DNA of 64,000 nt from Streptomyces sp. NBC_01288 (GTDB taxonomy: Bacteria; Actinomycetota; Actinomycetes; Streptomycetales; Streptomycetaceae), in NCBI RefSeq assembly GCF_035982055.1, contig NZ_CP108427.1, forward strand, positions 7,811,001-7,875,000. Direction: 5' to 3'. Below the pieces are notes generated by a model. It searched no databases and was not told where the DNA came from. It worked only from the letters and a program-made list of their open reading frames with translations. The translations under genes and the position numbers were made by a program. Positions 34,955-44,354 of the stretch are shown one piece after another; positions within the stretch are counted from its first letter, which is position 1, and each line of letters opens with the position of its first letter.

Positions 34955-37475
34955 GCCGTGCGTTCGTGAACCGCGTGGCCTCGGCGGCAGCCGGATCCTC
35001 GGGCCACGGATGCTTCGGATAACGCCCCCGCAACTCGGCCCGCACGCCCTTGTAGCCGTCCTTCCAGAAGGACGCGAGATCGGCCGTGACGGCGGCGGGG
35101 TGCCCGGCGGGGGACAGCAGATGCACGAGCACGGGCACCCCGGCGACGGTCGGCGACTCGTGAAGCCCGAACATCTCCTGCAACTTGACGGCGAGCACGG
35201 GCTGTTCGGGATTCCCGTAGTCGATCCGAACTCTGGACCCGCTCGGCACGAGGAACCGCTCCGGAGCCAACTCGTCCAACCGCCCCGCGTCCCCCGAGGC
35301 CCACGGCAACAACCGCCGCAACCCCTGCCCCGCCTCGATCCGCCCCAGATCCCCCCGCCGCCGCGCCCGCCCCAACTCCGGCTCCAACCACTCGTCCACG
35401 CGCGCGTGCAGCGCCTCGTCGGACACATCGGGCCAGGGCTCCCCGACATTCAGGTGCAGGAACGCCAGCCGCTGCCGCAACACTTGAGCATCGGCGGACC
35501 ACCGCAACAGCCCGAACCCCTCCTGCCGCAGCCCTTCAACAAGCGCATCCCGTACGGCAACGGGGTCGGCGTTCTTCAGAGGCCGCACCGCCAACTCGAC
35601 GGCCCCGAGCCGCTCGACGCGCCGGGCCACGACATCTCCGCCGGCCCAGTGGACCTCGTCCACCTCGCTGAGCAGCGCCCCGGCCGCGAACCGGGCGGCG
35701 TCCTCGTCGACCACGGCCCCGAGCTGCACGCGTGCGTGCCCTTTGCCGATCGGTCGGTCCGCCACGGCGACGGCGATCCAGGGCGCCCCGCGCAAGGCGC
35801 TGGCGTCACCGACTTCGGCACGGGTGCCGGAGACGAGGAGGTAGGAACCGCCGTCGGCCTTGGCGACACGTTCGGGGTAGGCGAGGGCGGCGACGAGTCC
35901 GACGAGCGCGTCGTCACTTACGACACCTGGCGAAGCCTCGACGTTCACCTTCATCGGTGCGGGGTTTCGGGTGGGTTGGTGGGAAATCTCCCCTCCCACG
36001 GACCGTAGCCGCCGAACCTCCGCACGCCACCGTCCGGCATAGGCGTCCCCTCCACGCCGGGCACTCCGCAAAGCCCCTGCAAGATCATCCCCGTAAGCCC
36101 GCGGCGCCTCCTCACTGAGCAGCGCGACAACCTCGGCGCCGGCCGGACCCGAGTCCAACAAGGCCCGCCCCAGCCGAGGATGCAGACCCAGCCGAGCCAG
36201 CTGCACACCCCGTGAGGTAGCCCGCCCACCCGAGTCGACGGCACCCACGGCCGCCAGAACACCCCGAGCCGCCGCCATCGCCCCGGAGGGAGGCGCATCC
36301 AGCAACGCCAGCCCCGACGCCCCAGGATCCCCCCAGCACGCCGCTTGAAGCGCGAACGCCGTCAGGTCGGCCACCTTGATCTCCGGCGCCGGAAAACGCG
36401 GCAGGCGGGAATCCTCGGCCTCGGCCCAACACCGGTACACGGCCCCGGGTGCCTCACGCCCGGCACGCCCCGCCCGCTGCCGTCCGGCCGCCTGCGACGC
36501 CCGTACCGTCGCCAACGCGCTCAGCCCGCGCGCGTGATCCACTCGCGGCTCCCGAGCCAAGCCCGAGTCGACGACCACCCGTACACCGGGAATCGTCAGC
36601 GAGGACTCCGCCACGGACGTCGCGAGCACGACCCGCCGCCGCGCCCCCGGGGACAACACCGCGTCCTGTACGGCGGCCGGTGCCCGCCCGTGCACCTGGA
36701 GCACCTCGGCCCCGCCCAGATCGCCCAACTGCCCGGCCACGCGCGCGATCTCCCCGACCCCGGGCAGAAAACACAGCACGTCCCCGTCCCGCTCGCCCAG
36801 CGCCCGCCGCACCGTCGCCGCCACATGCGTGAGCAGCGCCGGGTCCACCCGCATCCCGTGCGGCGGTCGTACGGGACGTACCGGAGGCGTCCACACCACC
36901 TCCACCGGGTACGCGACACCCTCCGCCTCGACCACCGGCGCACCGCCCAACAGCCGGGCCCAGCCCTGCGCGTCGGTGGTCGCGGACGCCGCGACCAGAC
37001 GCAACTCGGGCCGCAGGGCCTCCCGTACGTCGACCAGGAAGGCGGCCACCGTGTCCGCGTCGAGGTGCCGTTCGTGGCACTCGTCCAGGATCACGGCGTC
37101 GACGCCGGTCAACTCCTGGTCGCGTTGCAGCCGTTGGAGCAGCACGCCGGTCGTGACGACCTCCACGCGTGCGTGCCGTCCGACGACCCGCTCGCCGCGC
37201 ACGGTGTAGCCGACGCTCTCGCCGACCTTCTCGCCCAGCAGCCACGCCATGCGCCGGGCCGCCGCCCGCGCCGCGATCCGCCGCGGCTCGGCGACGACCA
37301 CCCGCCGCGCGGGCCCTTCGCCGAGCAGCCCGGCCAGCGCGAGTGGCGCCAGCGTCGTCTTGCCGGTGCCGGGCGGCGCGACGAGCACGGCCGCACCGCC
37401 CGCCTCCAGGGCGGCGTCGAGTCCGGGCAGGGCACTGCGGACGGGCAGCGCGTCGAGGGCGTCGTAGCGGATCAC
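34944..37475 (-). CDS. hrpB: ATP-dependent helicase HrpB
   Basis: The 843-residue DExH helicase has Walker A PPGTGKTTLAP, motif Ia VVAEPRRIAARAAARRMAWLL, motif II DECHER, motif III SATTD, and motif VI QRAGRAGREAPG. The C-terminal HrpB-specific part follows, with ALAYPERVAKA and WPEDPAAAEATRFTNARLRR. It unwinds nucleic acid with ATP; HrpB is widely conserved but its exact role is not fixed. Start GTG 37475. It may be co-transcribed with the methyltransferase upstream (59 bp gap). Confidence 0.94.
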   Translation of the reverse strand: MIRYDALDALPVRSALPGLDAALEAGGAAVLVAPPGTGKTTLAPLALAGLLGEGPARRVVVAEPRRIAARAAARRMAWLLGEKVGESVGYTVRGERVVGRHARVEVVTTGVLLQRLQRDQELTGVDAVILDECHERHLDADTVAAFLVDVREALRPELRLVAASATTDAQGWARLLGGAPVVEAEGVAYPVEVVWTPPVRPVRPPHGMRVDPALLTHVAATVRRALGERDGDVLCFLPGVGEIARVAGQLGDLGGAEVLQVHGRAPAAVQDAVLSPGARRRVVLATSVAESSLTIPGVRVVVDSGLAREPRVDHARGLSALATVRASQAAGRQRAGRAGREAPGAVYRCWAEAEDSRLPRFPAPEIKVADLTAFALQAACWGDPGASGLALLDAPPSGAMAAARGVLAAVGAVDSGGRATSRGVQLARLGLHPRLGRALLDSGPAGAEVVALLSEEAPRAYGDDLAGALRSARRGGDAYAGRWRAEVRRLRSVGGEISHQPTRNPAPMKVNVEASPGVVSDDALVGLVAALAYPERVAKADGGSYLLVSGTRAEVGDASALRGAPWIAVAVADRPIGKGHARVQLGAVVDEDAARFAAGALLSEVDEVHWAGGDVVARRVERLGAVELAVRPLKNADPVAVRDALVEGLRQEGFGLLRWSADAQVLRQRLAFLHLNVGEPWPDVSDEALHARVDEWLEPELGRARRRGDLGRIEAGQGLRRLLPWASGDAGRLDELAPERFLVPSGSRVRIDYGNPEQPVLAVKLQEMFGLHESPTVAGVPVLVHLLSPAGHPAAVTADLASFWKDGYKGVRAELRGRYPKHPWPEDPAAAEATRFTNARLRR

Positions 37476-37534
37476 GACCCCAGTGTCGTACGCCGTGCGG
37501 AACGACCTCTACGCGCGCGTGCCCGCCGTTCCCT

Positions 37535-38356
37535 TCAGCTGTTCTCGCGGTCGCGTTCGCACACGAAGATCGTCGTCCCGGGGATGAGGTTGCCGCGCAG
37601 GGGCGACCAGCCGCCCCACTCGGCCGTGTTCCAGGACGGCCACTCCGGCTCGACCAGGTCCACCAGGCGAAGGTCCGCCGCCACGATGTCCCGGACGCGG
37701 TCACCGATCGTCCGGTGGTGCTCCACGTAGACCGCGCTGCCGTTGTCGGCCTGCTCGACGTACGGCGTGCGGTCGAAGTACGAGGCGGAGACCGTGAGGC
37801 CCTCGGGGCCCGGCTCGTCGGGGAAGGCCCAGCGGATCGGGTGCGTGGTCGAGAAGACGAACCGGCCGCCGGGCCGCAGCACCCGGCGCACCTCGCGCAG
37901 CACCAGCACCGGGTCGGCGACGAACGGCAGCGCCCCGTACGCCGAGCAGGCCAGGTCGAAGGAGTTGTCCGCGAAGGGCAGCGCGCCCGCGTCGGCGCAC
38001 ACCAGAGGGAACGATCCGCCGATCCGCAGCGCGTGCTGGAGCTGGCGGTGGGAGAGGTCCAGGGCGACCGGGCGGGCTCCCTGGGCGGTCAGCCAGCGCG
38101 AGCACTGGGCCGCGCCGGCGCCGATCTCCAGGACGTCCTTGCCCTTCAGTTCCTCGGGCGGGCCGAGCAGTTCGGCCTCCACCTCGTCGAGGCCCTCGGG
38201 GCCCCACACGAAGCGGTCGTCGCCGAGGAACGTGCCGTGTTCGACCTGGTAGTCGTCCGCGTTCCGGTCCCACCAGCCCCGGTTGGCCCGGGAACTCTCG
38301 GTGACGTCCGCGTCACGTCGGGTGGCTTCCGGCTCGAACGCATCGGGCTCTTGGAT
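37535..38356 (-). CDS. Class I SAM-dependent methyltransferase (start unusual)
   Basis: The protein has a Rossmann methyltransferase core: VLEIGAGAAQCSRWLTAQG (motif I), VALDLSHRQLQHA, FDLACSAYGALPFV and LRPGGRFVFSTTHP. Substrate unknown. The first standard start (GTG 38209) would cut off about 49 conserved-looking residues (ESSRANRGWWDRNADDYQVEHGTFLGDDRF). The open frame extends to about 38356-38359 but has no ATG/GTG/TTG there, only ATC ATC with GAGGGAG upstream, and a stop further up. I give the extended span; the true start may be non-standard, or a frameshift may be present. The minimal span is 37535-38209. Confidence 0.75.
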   Translation of the reverse strand: MQEPDAFEPEATRRDADVTESSRANRGWWDRNADDYQVEHGTFLGDDRFVWGPEGLDEVEAELLGPPEELKGKDVLEIGAGAAQCSRWLTAQGARPVALDLSHRQLQHALRIGGSFPLVCADAGALPFADNSFDLACSAYGALPFVADPVLVLREVRRVLRPGGRFVFSTTHPIRWAFPDEPGPEGLTVSASYFDRTPYVEQADNGSAVYVEHHRTIGDRVRDIVAADLRLVDLVEPEWPSWNTAEWGGWSPLRGNLIPGTTIFVCERDRENS

Positions 38357-38508
38357 GATCGGCTCCCTCGTCGTACTCTTCCGTCACCTCTACGGTGCGG
38401 CTGTCCCCGGCGGCGTCACTGAAGGGGTGGTTCAGGCCTGCGTGGCCTCGCGGGACACGTTTTGTGCCGGGTATGCGGCGATCCGCCCCGGGTGTGCGCC
38501 TTCGCGCA

Positions 38509-38537
38509 TTGACCCTGCCTGGCTGCCCCCGTATGCT
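38509..38537 (+). promoter_or_regulatory. Vegetative promoter of rpsA
   Basis: TTGACC (38509-38514), a 17-bp spacer and TATGCT (38532-38537) match the HrdB-type consensus well. Transcription would begin near 38544, giving a leader of about 210 nt before rpsA. Confidence 0.8.
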
Positions 38538-38618
38538 ACAAGTTGCGCTGCGGGCCTGCGCACCTCAGACGTAGCAGGTTGCGCTCGCATCTGTATGTAT
38601 GACCCCTCGGTTTTCGAG

Positions 38619-38654
38619 GCGCCAACCGGACACCCTGGTGTTCCGGACTGGCGC
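38619..38654 (+). promoter_or_regulatory. Long hairpin in the rpsA leader
   Basis: GCGCCA (38619-38624) pairs with TGGCGC (38649-38654), with inner CCGGA and CACC arms pairing GGTG and TCCGG. It sits about 100 nt before the rpsA ATG, inside the predicted leader. S1 leaders can be autoregulatory in bacteria; here that is inference. Confidence 0.55.
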
Positions 38655-38752
38655 TTCCTTGGCTGTCCGGCCTTCTGCAGAGCGAAGCGAAAACGGCTCT
38701 CGGCGTGAGCAGTACCTACGACTTCAATGTCCGTACCGGAGCCCTTTCCCAC

Positions 38753-40267
38753 ATGACGAGCAGCACCGAGACCACCGCCACCACCCCGCAGGTTGCGGTC
38801 AACGACATCGGTGACGAGGAAGCATTCCTCGCCGCGATCGACGAGACGATCAAGTACTTCAACGATGGTGACATCGTCGATGGCGTCATCGTCAAGGTTG
38901 ACCGGGACGAGGTTCTCCTCGACATCGGTTACAAGACCGAAGGTGTCATCCCGAGCCGCGAGCTCTCGATCAAGCACGACGTCGACCCGAACGAGGTCGT
39001 CAAGGTCGGCGACGAGATCGAAGCCCTTGTTCTCCAGAAGGAGGACAAGGAAGGCCGCCTGATCCTCTCGAAGAAGCGCGCACAGTACGAGCGCGCGTGG
39101 GGCACCATCGAGAAGATCAAGGAAGAGGACGGCATCGTCACCGGTACCGTCATTGAGGTCGTCAAGGGTGGTCTCATCCTCGACATCGGCCTCCGTGGCT
39201 TCCTGCCGGCTTCTCTCGTCGAGATGCGCCGTGTCCGCGACCTCCAGCCCTACGTGGGCAAGGAGCTCGAGGCCAAGATCATCGAGCTGGACAAGAACCG
39301 CAACAACGTGGTCCTGTCCCGCCGTGCCTGGCTGGAGCAGACCCAGTCCGAGGTCCGCCAGACGTTCCTCACGACCCTCCAGAAGGGTCAGGTCCGTTCC
39401 GGTGTGGTCTCCTCGATCGTCAACTTCGGTGCCTTCGTGGACCTGGGTGGCGTCGACGGTCTGGTCCACGTCTCCGAGCTGTCCTGGAAGCACATCGACC
39501 ACCCCTCCGAGGTTGTCGAGGTCGGCCAGGAAGTCACCGTCGAGGTCCTCGACGTCGACATGGACCGCGAGCGCGTCTCCCTGTCGCTGAAGGCGACCCA
39601 GGAAGACCCGTGGCAGCAGTTCGCCCGCACCCACCAGATCGGCCAGGTCGTGCCCGGAAAGGTCACGAAGCTGGTTCCGTTCGGTGCGTTCGTCCGCGTG
39701 GACGAGGGCATCGAGGGTCTGGTGCACATCTCCGAGCTGGCCGAGCGCCACGTGGAGATCCCGGAGCAGGTCGTCCAGGTCAACGACGAGATCTTCGTCA
39801 AGGTCATCGACATCGACCTTGAGCGTCGTCGCATCAGCCTCTCGCTGAAGCAGGCCAACGAGGCCTTCGGTGCCGACCCGGCCTCGGTCGACTTCGACCC
39901 GACGCTGTACGGCATGGCCGCGTCGTACGACGACCAGGGCAACTACATCTACCCCGAGGGCTTCGACCCCGAGACCAACGACTGGCTCGAAGGTTTCGAA
40001 TCCCAGCGCGAGGTGTGGGAGACCCAGTACGCCGAGGCGCAGCAGCGCTTCGAGCAGCACCAGGCGCAGGTCATCAAGTCCCGCGAGGCCGACGCCCAGG
40101 CGGCGGCCGAGGGTGTCGACACGGCGGGTGCGGCTCCGGCCGCGGCCAGCGGTGGCGGCGGCGGTGGCGGTTCGTACTCCTCCGAGGGTGCGGACACCTC
40201 TGGCGCCCTGGCGTCCGACGAGGCGCTTGCCGCCCTGCGTGAGAAGCTGGCCGGCGGCCAGAGCTGA
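38753..40267 (+). CDS. rpsA: 30S ribosomal protein S1
   Basis: The 504-residue protein has four S1/OB-fold RNA-binding repeats (about 35-105, 120-190, 210-275, 295-365), for example FNDGDIVDGVIVKVDRDEVLLDIGYKTEGVIP and LVPFGAFVRVDEGIEGLVHISELAERHVE. An acidic, Gly/Ser-rich tail follows. S1 binds mRNA at the 30S subunit during initiation. Actinobacterial S1 is normally of this four-repeat length, shorter than E. coli S1. ATG 38753 (MTSSTE) is the conserved start, with GGAG about 11 bases upstream. Codon use is enriched in preferred codons, as expected for high expression. Confidence 0.97.
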   Translation: MTSSTETTATTPQVAVNDIGDEEAFLAAIDETIKYFNDGDIVDGVIVKVDRDEVLLDIGYKTEGVIPSRELSIKHDVDPNEVVKVGDEIEALVLQKEDKEGRLILSKKRAQYERAWGTIEKIKEEDGIVTGTVIEVVKGGLILDIGLRGFLPASLVEMRRVRDLQPYVGKELEAKIIELDKNRNNVVLSRRAWLEQTQSEVRQTFLTTLQKGQVRSGVVSSIVNFGAFVDLGGVDGLVHVSELSWKHIDHPSEVVEVGQEVTVEVLDVDMDRERVSLSLKATQEDPWQQFARTHQIGQVVPGKVTKLVPFGAFVRVDEGIEGLVHISELAERHVEIPEQVVQVNDEIFVKVIDIDLERRRISLSLKQANEAFGADPASVDFDPTLYGMAASYDDQGNYIYPEGFDPETNDWLEGFESQREVWETQYAEAQQRFEQHQAQVIKSREADAQAAAEGVDTAGAAPAAASGGGGGGGSYSSEGADTSGALASDEALAALREKLAGGQS

Positions 40268-40286
40268 TCACTGAGCAGTAGCTCTT

Positions 40287-40326
40287 GACTGAGGGGTCGT
40301 ACCTTTCGAGGTGCGGCCCCTCAGTC
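40287..40326 (+). terminator. Terminator after rpsA
   Basis: GACTGAGGGG (40287-40296) pairs with CCCCTCAGTC (40317-40326); inner arms CGTACCT and AGGTGCG close a TTCG loop. Located 20 bp after the stop, without a T-run. Confidence 0.85.
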
Positions 40327-40365
40327 GTGTGCGCGGACGGTCGTCATACGGCTGCCGGTCCGTTG

Positions 40366-40420
40366 TGGCTGGTCGCGCAGTTCCCCGCGCCCCTTCGGCA
40401 CGCGTCCCTGAAGGGGCGCG
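40366..40420. repeat. Inverted copy of the dispersed intergenic element with hairpin
   Basis: 40366-40395 is the reverse complement of the 30011-30040 element. CGCGCCCCTT (40386-40395) then pairs with AAGGGGCGCG (40411-40420) as a 10-bp stem. It lies between rpsA and the amine oxidase gene. Confidence 0.75.
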
Positions 40421-40529
40421 TTTCCTCGGGCTTGCAGAAACTTGTGGGATACATCAGTAACTGCCGTGCCGTAACCGGCTGTTGGGACCCTGCCTCGGTC
40501 ATTCATGATCGGAGAAGGGGAGCCGGACC

Positions 40530-42122
40530 ATGGCAAGGAACCAGAGCCGACGTGCATTTCTGCGGAACGTGGGCCTCACCGGTGGCGCGGGCACGATGTT
40601 CGCCACCATGGGGGCCCTCGGACTCGCCCCCACCGCGCAGGCCGCCCAGCGGGAACAGCCCTTCCGTGCTCTGAGCGCCGGCGACTTCCATCTCACCGGA
40701 CGCGGCGCGGCCAAGGTCGTCATCGTCGGCGGTGGCATCGCCGGACTGACCACGGCGTACGAACTGGGCAAGGCCGGCTACGACTGTACGATCCTGGAGG
40801 CCAGGGACCGTACCGGCGGCCGCAACTTCACCGTCCGCGGCGGCGACACCACGACCGACCTCTACGGCAACCGGCAGACCGCCCGCTTCGCCGACGGCCA
40901 CTACATGAACTGCGGCCCCGCGCGGATCCCGCAGTGGATGGTCACCCTTGACTACTGCCGTGAACTCGGTGTCCCCATCCAGGTGTTCACCAACGTCAAC
41001 GCGGACGCGTACATCTACAACGAGTCCAGCGGCATGACCAAGCCCGAGCGCTACCGCACCGCCAAGGCCGATGTCTACGGCTACGTCTCGGAGTTGCTCG
41101 CCAAGGCCACGGACAAGGGCGCCCTGGACAAGGAGTTGACCGCCACCGACCAGGAGCGGCTCGTCGAGTTCCTCAAGGGTTGGGGAGGGCTCGGGGACAA
41201 ACTCACCTATGAGGGCGGTGACTTCCGCGGGTACTCGACCATTCCGGCCGCCGCGGGCACTCCTGGTGTGCTGCTCGGGGACGTGCCCACCGCCTCCGAG
41301 GTCCTCGCCAGCGGTGTCGGCCGCTACTTCTCCTTCGAATTCGGCTTCGACCAGGCCATGTTGATGTTCCAGCCGGTCGGCGGCATGGACCAGATACCGA
41401 AGGCCCTGACCCGGGCGATCGGCGCGCATCGCATCCGTACGGGAGCGGCCGTCTCGAAAATCACGGACAAGGGGAGTGGTGTTTCCGTCACTTACACCCA
41501 GGGCGGCCGTACGAAGGTGATCGAGGCCGACTACTGCGTCGGCGCCCTGCCGCCCAACATCCTCGCCCAGATCCCGCACAACCTCGGCACCGGCGTCCAG
41601 ACCGCGCTGGAGGCGATCACCCCGTCGTCCGCCGCGAAGATCGGCCTGGAGTACAAGTCCCGTTGGTGGGAGCTGGATCACCGGATCTACGGCGGTATCA
41701 CCGAGACCGACCAGGACGTCACCCACATCTGGCACCCTTCATACGGATTCCACGGTGAGCGGGGCGTCCTGATCGGGTACTACAACTACGACGACAACGC
41801 GGACTCCTACGCGAAGCTCAGCCCCAAGGGGCGGGAAGAGCGGGCGGTGGCCGCGGGCGTGAAGATCTACGGGGAGAAGTACCGCAGCGAACTGGCATCG
41901 TCCTTCTCCCACCACTGGCGTCAGACGCCCCACCTGGAGGCCGCGTGGCACGACACCCCGGGCGGCCCCGACGACGTCCGCTACAAGCCGCTCAACGACC
42001 CCACCGGACGCGTCTACTTCGCCGGCGACTGGCTCAGCTACACCGACGCCTGGCAGCACGGCGCGTTCTCCTCCGCCCGCAAGGCCGTGACCGCACTCCA
42101 CGCGCGCGTGCTGTCCTCGTGA
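40530..42122 (+). CDS. Tat-exported flavin monoamine oxidase family protein
   Basis: The 530-residue protein has a twin-arginine signal (SRRAFLRNVG, ending AQA near residue 38) and an FAD dinucleotide fold VVIVGGGIAGLTTAYELGKAG (GxGxxG at 67-72), followed by EARDRTGGR. The C-terminal FAD motif is RVYFAGDWLSYTDAWQHGAFSSARKAV. The layout is that of L-amino acid oxidases and monoamine oxidases, which deaminate an amine or amino acid with O2, releasing ammonia and H2O2. Folded export with bound FAD fits Tat. ATG 40530 has GGGGAG upstream. It stands alone; the substrate cannot be read. Confidence 0.88.
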   Translation: MARNQSRRAFLRNVGLTGGAGTMFATMGALGLAPTAQAAQREQPFRALSAGDFHLTGRGAAKVVIVGGGIAGLTTAYELGKAGYDCTILEARDRTGGRNFTVRGGDTTTDLYGNRQTARFADGHYMNCGPARIPQWMVTLDYCRELGVPIQVFTNVNADAYIYNESSGMTKPERYRTAKADVYGYVSELLAKATDKGALDKELTATDQERLVEFLKGWGGLGDKLTYEGGDFRGYSTIPAAAGTPGVLLGDVPTASEVLASGVGRYFSFEFGFDQAMLMFQPVGGMDQIPKALTRAIGAHRIRTGAAVSKITDKGSGVSVTYTQGGRTKVIEADYCVGALPPNILAQIPHNLGTGVQTALEAITPSSAAKIGLEYKSRWWELDHRIYGGITETDQDVTHIWHPSYGFHGERGVLIGYYNYDDNADSYAKLSPKGREERAVAAGVKIYGEKYRSELASSFSHHWRQTPHLEAAWHDTPGGPDDVRYKPLNDPTGRVYFAGDWLSYTDAWQHGAFSSARKAVTALHARVLSS

Positions 42123-42257
42123 CGTGGACACTCTCCCGGTGACACAGGGGAGCGGTGCATGAAAAGCCCGTAAGAGGTGCCTGATCAGGGGCATGGGCGG
42201 GAATGCCCATGCCCTGGAGGGCGTTGTGCAGTACGAACACGAGGAGGAGCGGTCACT

Positions 42258-43196
42258 GTGCTTGATCCGCAGGGTTTGTACGCATGGGAGCCGAAGGGCC
42301 TGGCAGTCGTCGACATGGCGCTCGCACAGGAGTCGGCCGGTCTTGTCATGCTCTACCACTTCGACGGATACATCGACGCGGGCGAGACAGGCGACCAGAT
42401 CGTCGAACGTCTGCTCGATACGTTGCCCCACCAGCTCGTGGCCAGCTTCGACCACGACCGGCTCGTCGACTACCGGGCCCGCCGTCCGCTGCTCACCTTC
42501 AAGCGGGACCGCTGGACCGACTACGAAGAGCCCACCCTGGACGTACGACTGGTCCAGGACGCCACCGGAGCCCCCTTCCTGCTCCTCTCCGGCCCCGAGC
42601 CGGACGTGGAGTGGGAGCGCTTCGCCGCGGCCGTCCAGCAGATCGTGGAGCGGCTCGGCGTCCGGCTGTCCGTGAACTTCCACGGCATCCCCATGGGCGT
42701 CCCGCACACCCGCCCCGTGGGCGTCACCCCGCACGGCAACCGCAACGACCTCGTCCCGGGGCACCGCAGCCCCTTCGACGAGGCGCAGGTCCCCGGCAGC
42801 GCCGAGGCGCTCGTCGAGTACCGCCTCATGGAGGCCGGTCACGACGTCCTGGGCGTCGCCGCGCACGTCCCGCACTACATCGCCCGCTCCCCGTACCCGG
42901 ACGCGGCCCTGACCGTCCTGGAGGCCATCACGGCGGGCACCGGACTGGTCCTCCCGGGCATCGCGCACGCCCTGCGCACCGAGGCCCACCGCACCCAGAC
43001 CGAGATCGACCGCCAGATCCAGGAGGGCGACGAGGAACTCGTGGCGCTCGTCCAGGGCCTGGAGCACCAGTACGACGCCGCCGCGGGCGCCGAGAGCCGC
43101 GGAAACATGCTCGCCGAGCCGGTCGAGATCCCGTCGGCGGACGAGATCGGGCAGGAGTTCGAGCGCTTCCTGGCGGAGCGCGAGGGCGACAGCTAG
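42258..43196 (+). CDS. PAC2 family protein (proteasome-assembly-chaperone fold)
   Basis: The 312-residue protein matches actinobacterial PAC2: VVDMALAQESAGLVMLYHFDGYIDAGETGDQIVERLL near the start, DYRARRPLLTFKRDRW, GIPMGVPHTRPVGVTPHGNR, VPHYIARSPYPDAALTVLEAI, and a coiled-coil-like C-terminus. The fold is shared with eukaryotic proteasome assembly chaperones; the bacterial role is not defined. GTG 42258 was chosen over an upstream start for its GAGGAGGAG site and conserved N-terminus LDPQGLYAWEP. Confidence 0.88.
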   Translation: MLDPQGLYAWEPKGLAVVDMALAQESAGLVMLYHFDGYIDAGETGDQIVERLLDTLPHQLVASFDHDRLVDYRARRPLLTFKRDRWTDYEEPTLDVRLVQDATGAPFLLLSGPEPDVEWERFAAAVQQIVERLGVRLSVNFHGIPMGVPHTRPVGVTPHGNRNDLVPGHRSPFDEAQVPGSAEALVEYRLMEAGHDVLGVAAHVPHYIARSPYPDAALTVLEAITAGTGLVLPGIAHALRTEAHRTQTEIDRQIQEGDEELVALVQGLEHQYDAAAGAESRGNMLAEPVEIPSADEIGQEFERFLAEREGDS

Positions 43197-43295
43197 GGCC
43201 TGTCCCCGGGCCCGGTCCCGGGTGGTGGCCGACGATCACCGGGTCACCGCCGGTCACCGCGTGCCCTGTCAGTAACAGGCCGTAGGCTTCGGTCC

Positions 43296-43916
43296 ATGCT
43301 GAAGGTCGGCCTCACCGGGGGCATCGGTGCCGGTAAGAGTGAAGTGTCGCGGCTGCTCGTGGGGTACGGCGCCGTGCTGATCGACGCCGACCGCATCGCG
43401 CGCGAGGTCGTCGCGCCCGGAACTCCCGGGCTCGCGGCGGTCGTCGAGGCCTTCGGGGAGGACGTGCTCGGCGAGGACGGCGGCCTGGACCGGCCGAAAC
43501 TGGGCTCCATCGTCTTCGCCGACCCCGAGAAGCTGGCCGTGCTCAACGAGATCGTCCACCCCCTGGTCGGCAGGCGCTCCCGCGAACTGGAAACCGCCGC
43601 GGCCGACGACTCCGTAGTGATCCACGACGTCCCCCTCCTCGCCGAGAACGCCCTCGCCGCGCTGTACGACCTGGTGATCGTTGTTGACGCGAGCCCCGAG
43701 ACACAGCTCGACCGGCTGGTCCGGCTGCGGGGGATGACCGAGGACGACGCACGCGCGCGTATGGCCGCCCAGGCGACGCGCGAGAAGCGGCTCGCCATCG
43801 CGGACATGGTCATCGACAACGACGTACCCCTGGAGGCGCTGGAGCGGCGCGTACAGGACGTATGGGCCGAACTCGTGCGCAGGGCGCACGCGCCCCAACA
43901 GCCACCCCAGGAATAG
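43296..43916 (+). CDS. coaE: Dephospho-CoA kinase
   Basis: The 206-residue kinase has the P-loop GLTGGIGAGKS (5-15), DADRIAREVVAPG, the LVGRRSRELE lid region and the ribose-site LVIVVDASPETQLDRLVRLRGM. It phosphorylates dephospho-CoA in the last step of coenzyme A synthesis. No C-terminal GrpB extension is present. ATG 43296 lacks a ribosome binding site; a TAGGCT about 8 bp upstream suggests a leaderless transcript. Followed after 50 bp by a TPR gene on the same strand. Confidence 0.95.
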   Translation: MLKVGLTGGIGAGKSEVSRLLVGYGAVLIDADRIAREVVAPGTPGLAAVVEAFGEDVLGEDGGLDRPKLGSIVFADPEKLAVLNEIVHPLVGRRSRELETAAADDSVVIHDVPLLAENALAALYDLVIVVDASPETQLDRLVRLRGMTEDDARARMAAQATREKRLAIADMVIDNDVPLEALERRVQDVWAELVRRAHAPQQPPQE

Positions 43917-43966
43917 CGGCCCTTTCTCCGGGCGTTGAAACGTCCTAGTGAGGGAAGGACTTTGCC

Positions 43967-44347
43967 GTGCCCGAGAACAGCGGAACGACCGGACGTACTC
44001 CGGAGACGCATGTCATCGACTTCCGCGCCGCCGAGCAACTGCTCGACGCGCGGGACCCACGGGGCGCGGTGAAGCTGCTCGACCGCGTCATCGGCGCGCA
44101 CCCGGAGAACACGGCCGCGCGTCTGCTGCGCGCGCGTGCCTTCTTCGCGGCCGCGCAACTGCGCCCAGCCGAGCTGGAGTTCACCATCGTCCTGGAGCGC
44201 GAGCCGGACAACGCCTTCGCGCACTTCGCGCTCGCCCGCACCTACGAGCGACAGGGCCGCGCCGACCAGGCCAAGCGCCACTTCCGGCTGGCCGCCGCGC
44301 TCGACCCGAAGCCGCAGTACCTGAAGGCGGCCCGCTTCGACGGGTAG
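43967..44347 (+). CDS. Tetratricopeptide repeat protein
   Basis: The 126-residue protein consists of about three TPR units (about 20-120): AEQLLDARDPRGAVKLLDRVIGAHPENTAARLLRARAFFAAAQLRPAELEFTIVLEREPDNAFAHFALARTYERQGRADQAKRHFRLAAALDP, with the usual A/L/P spacing. It is cytoplasmic and likely a protein-binding adaptor; the partner is unknown. GTG 43967 follows GAGGGAAGGA. Probably transcribed with coaE. Confidence 0.88.
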   Translation: MPENSGTTGRTPETHVIDFRAAEQLLDARDPRGAVKLLDRVIGAHPENTAARLLRARAFFAAAQLRPAELEFTIVLEREPDNAFAHFALARTYERQGRADQAKRHFRLAAALDPKPQYLKAARFDG

Positions 44348-44354
44348 GCACACA

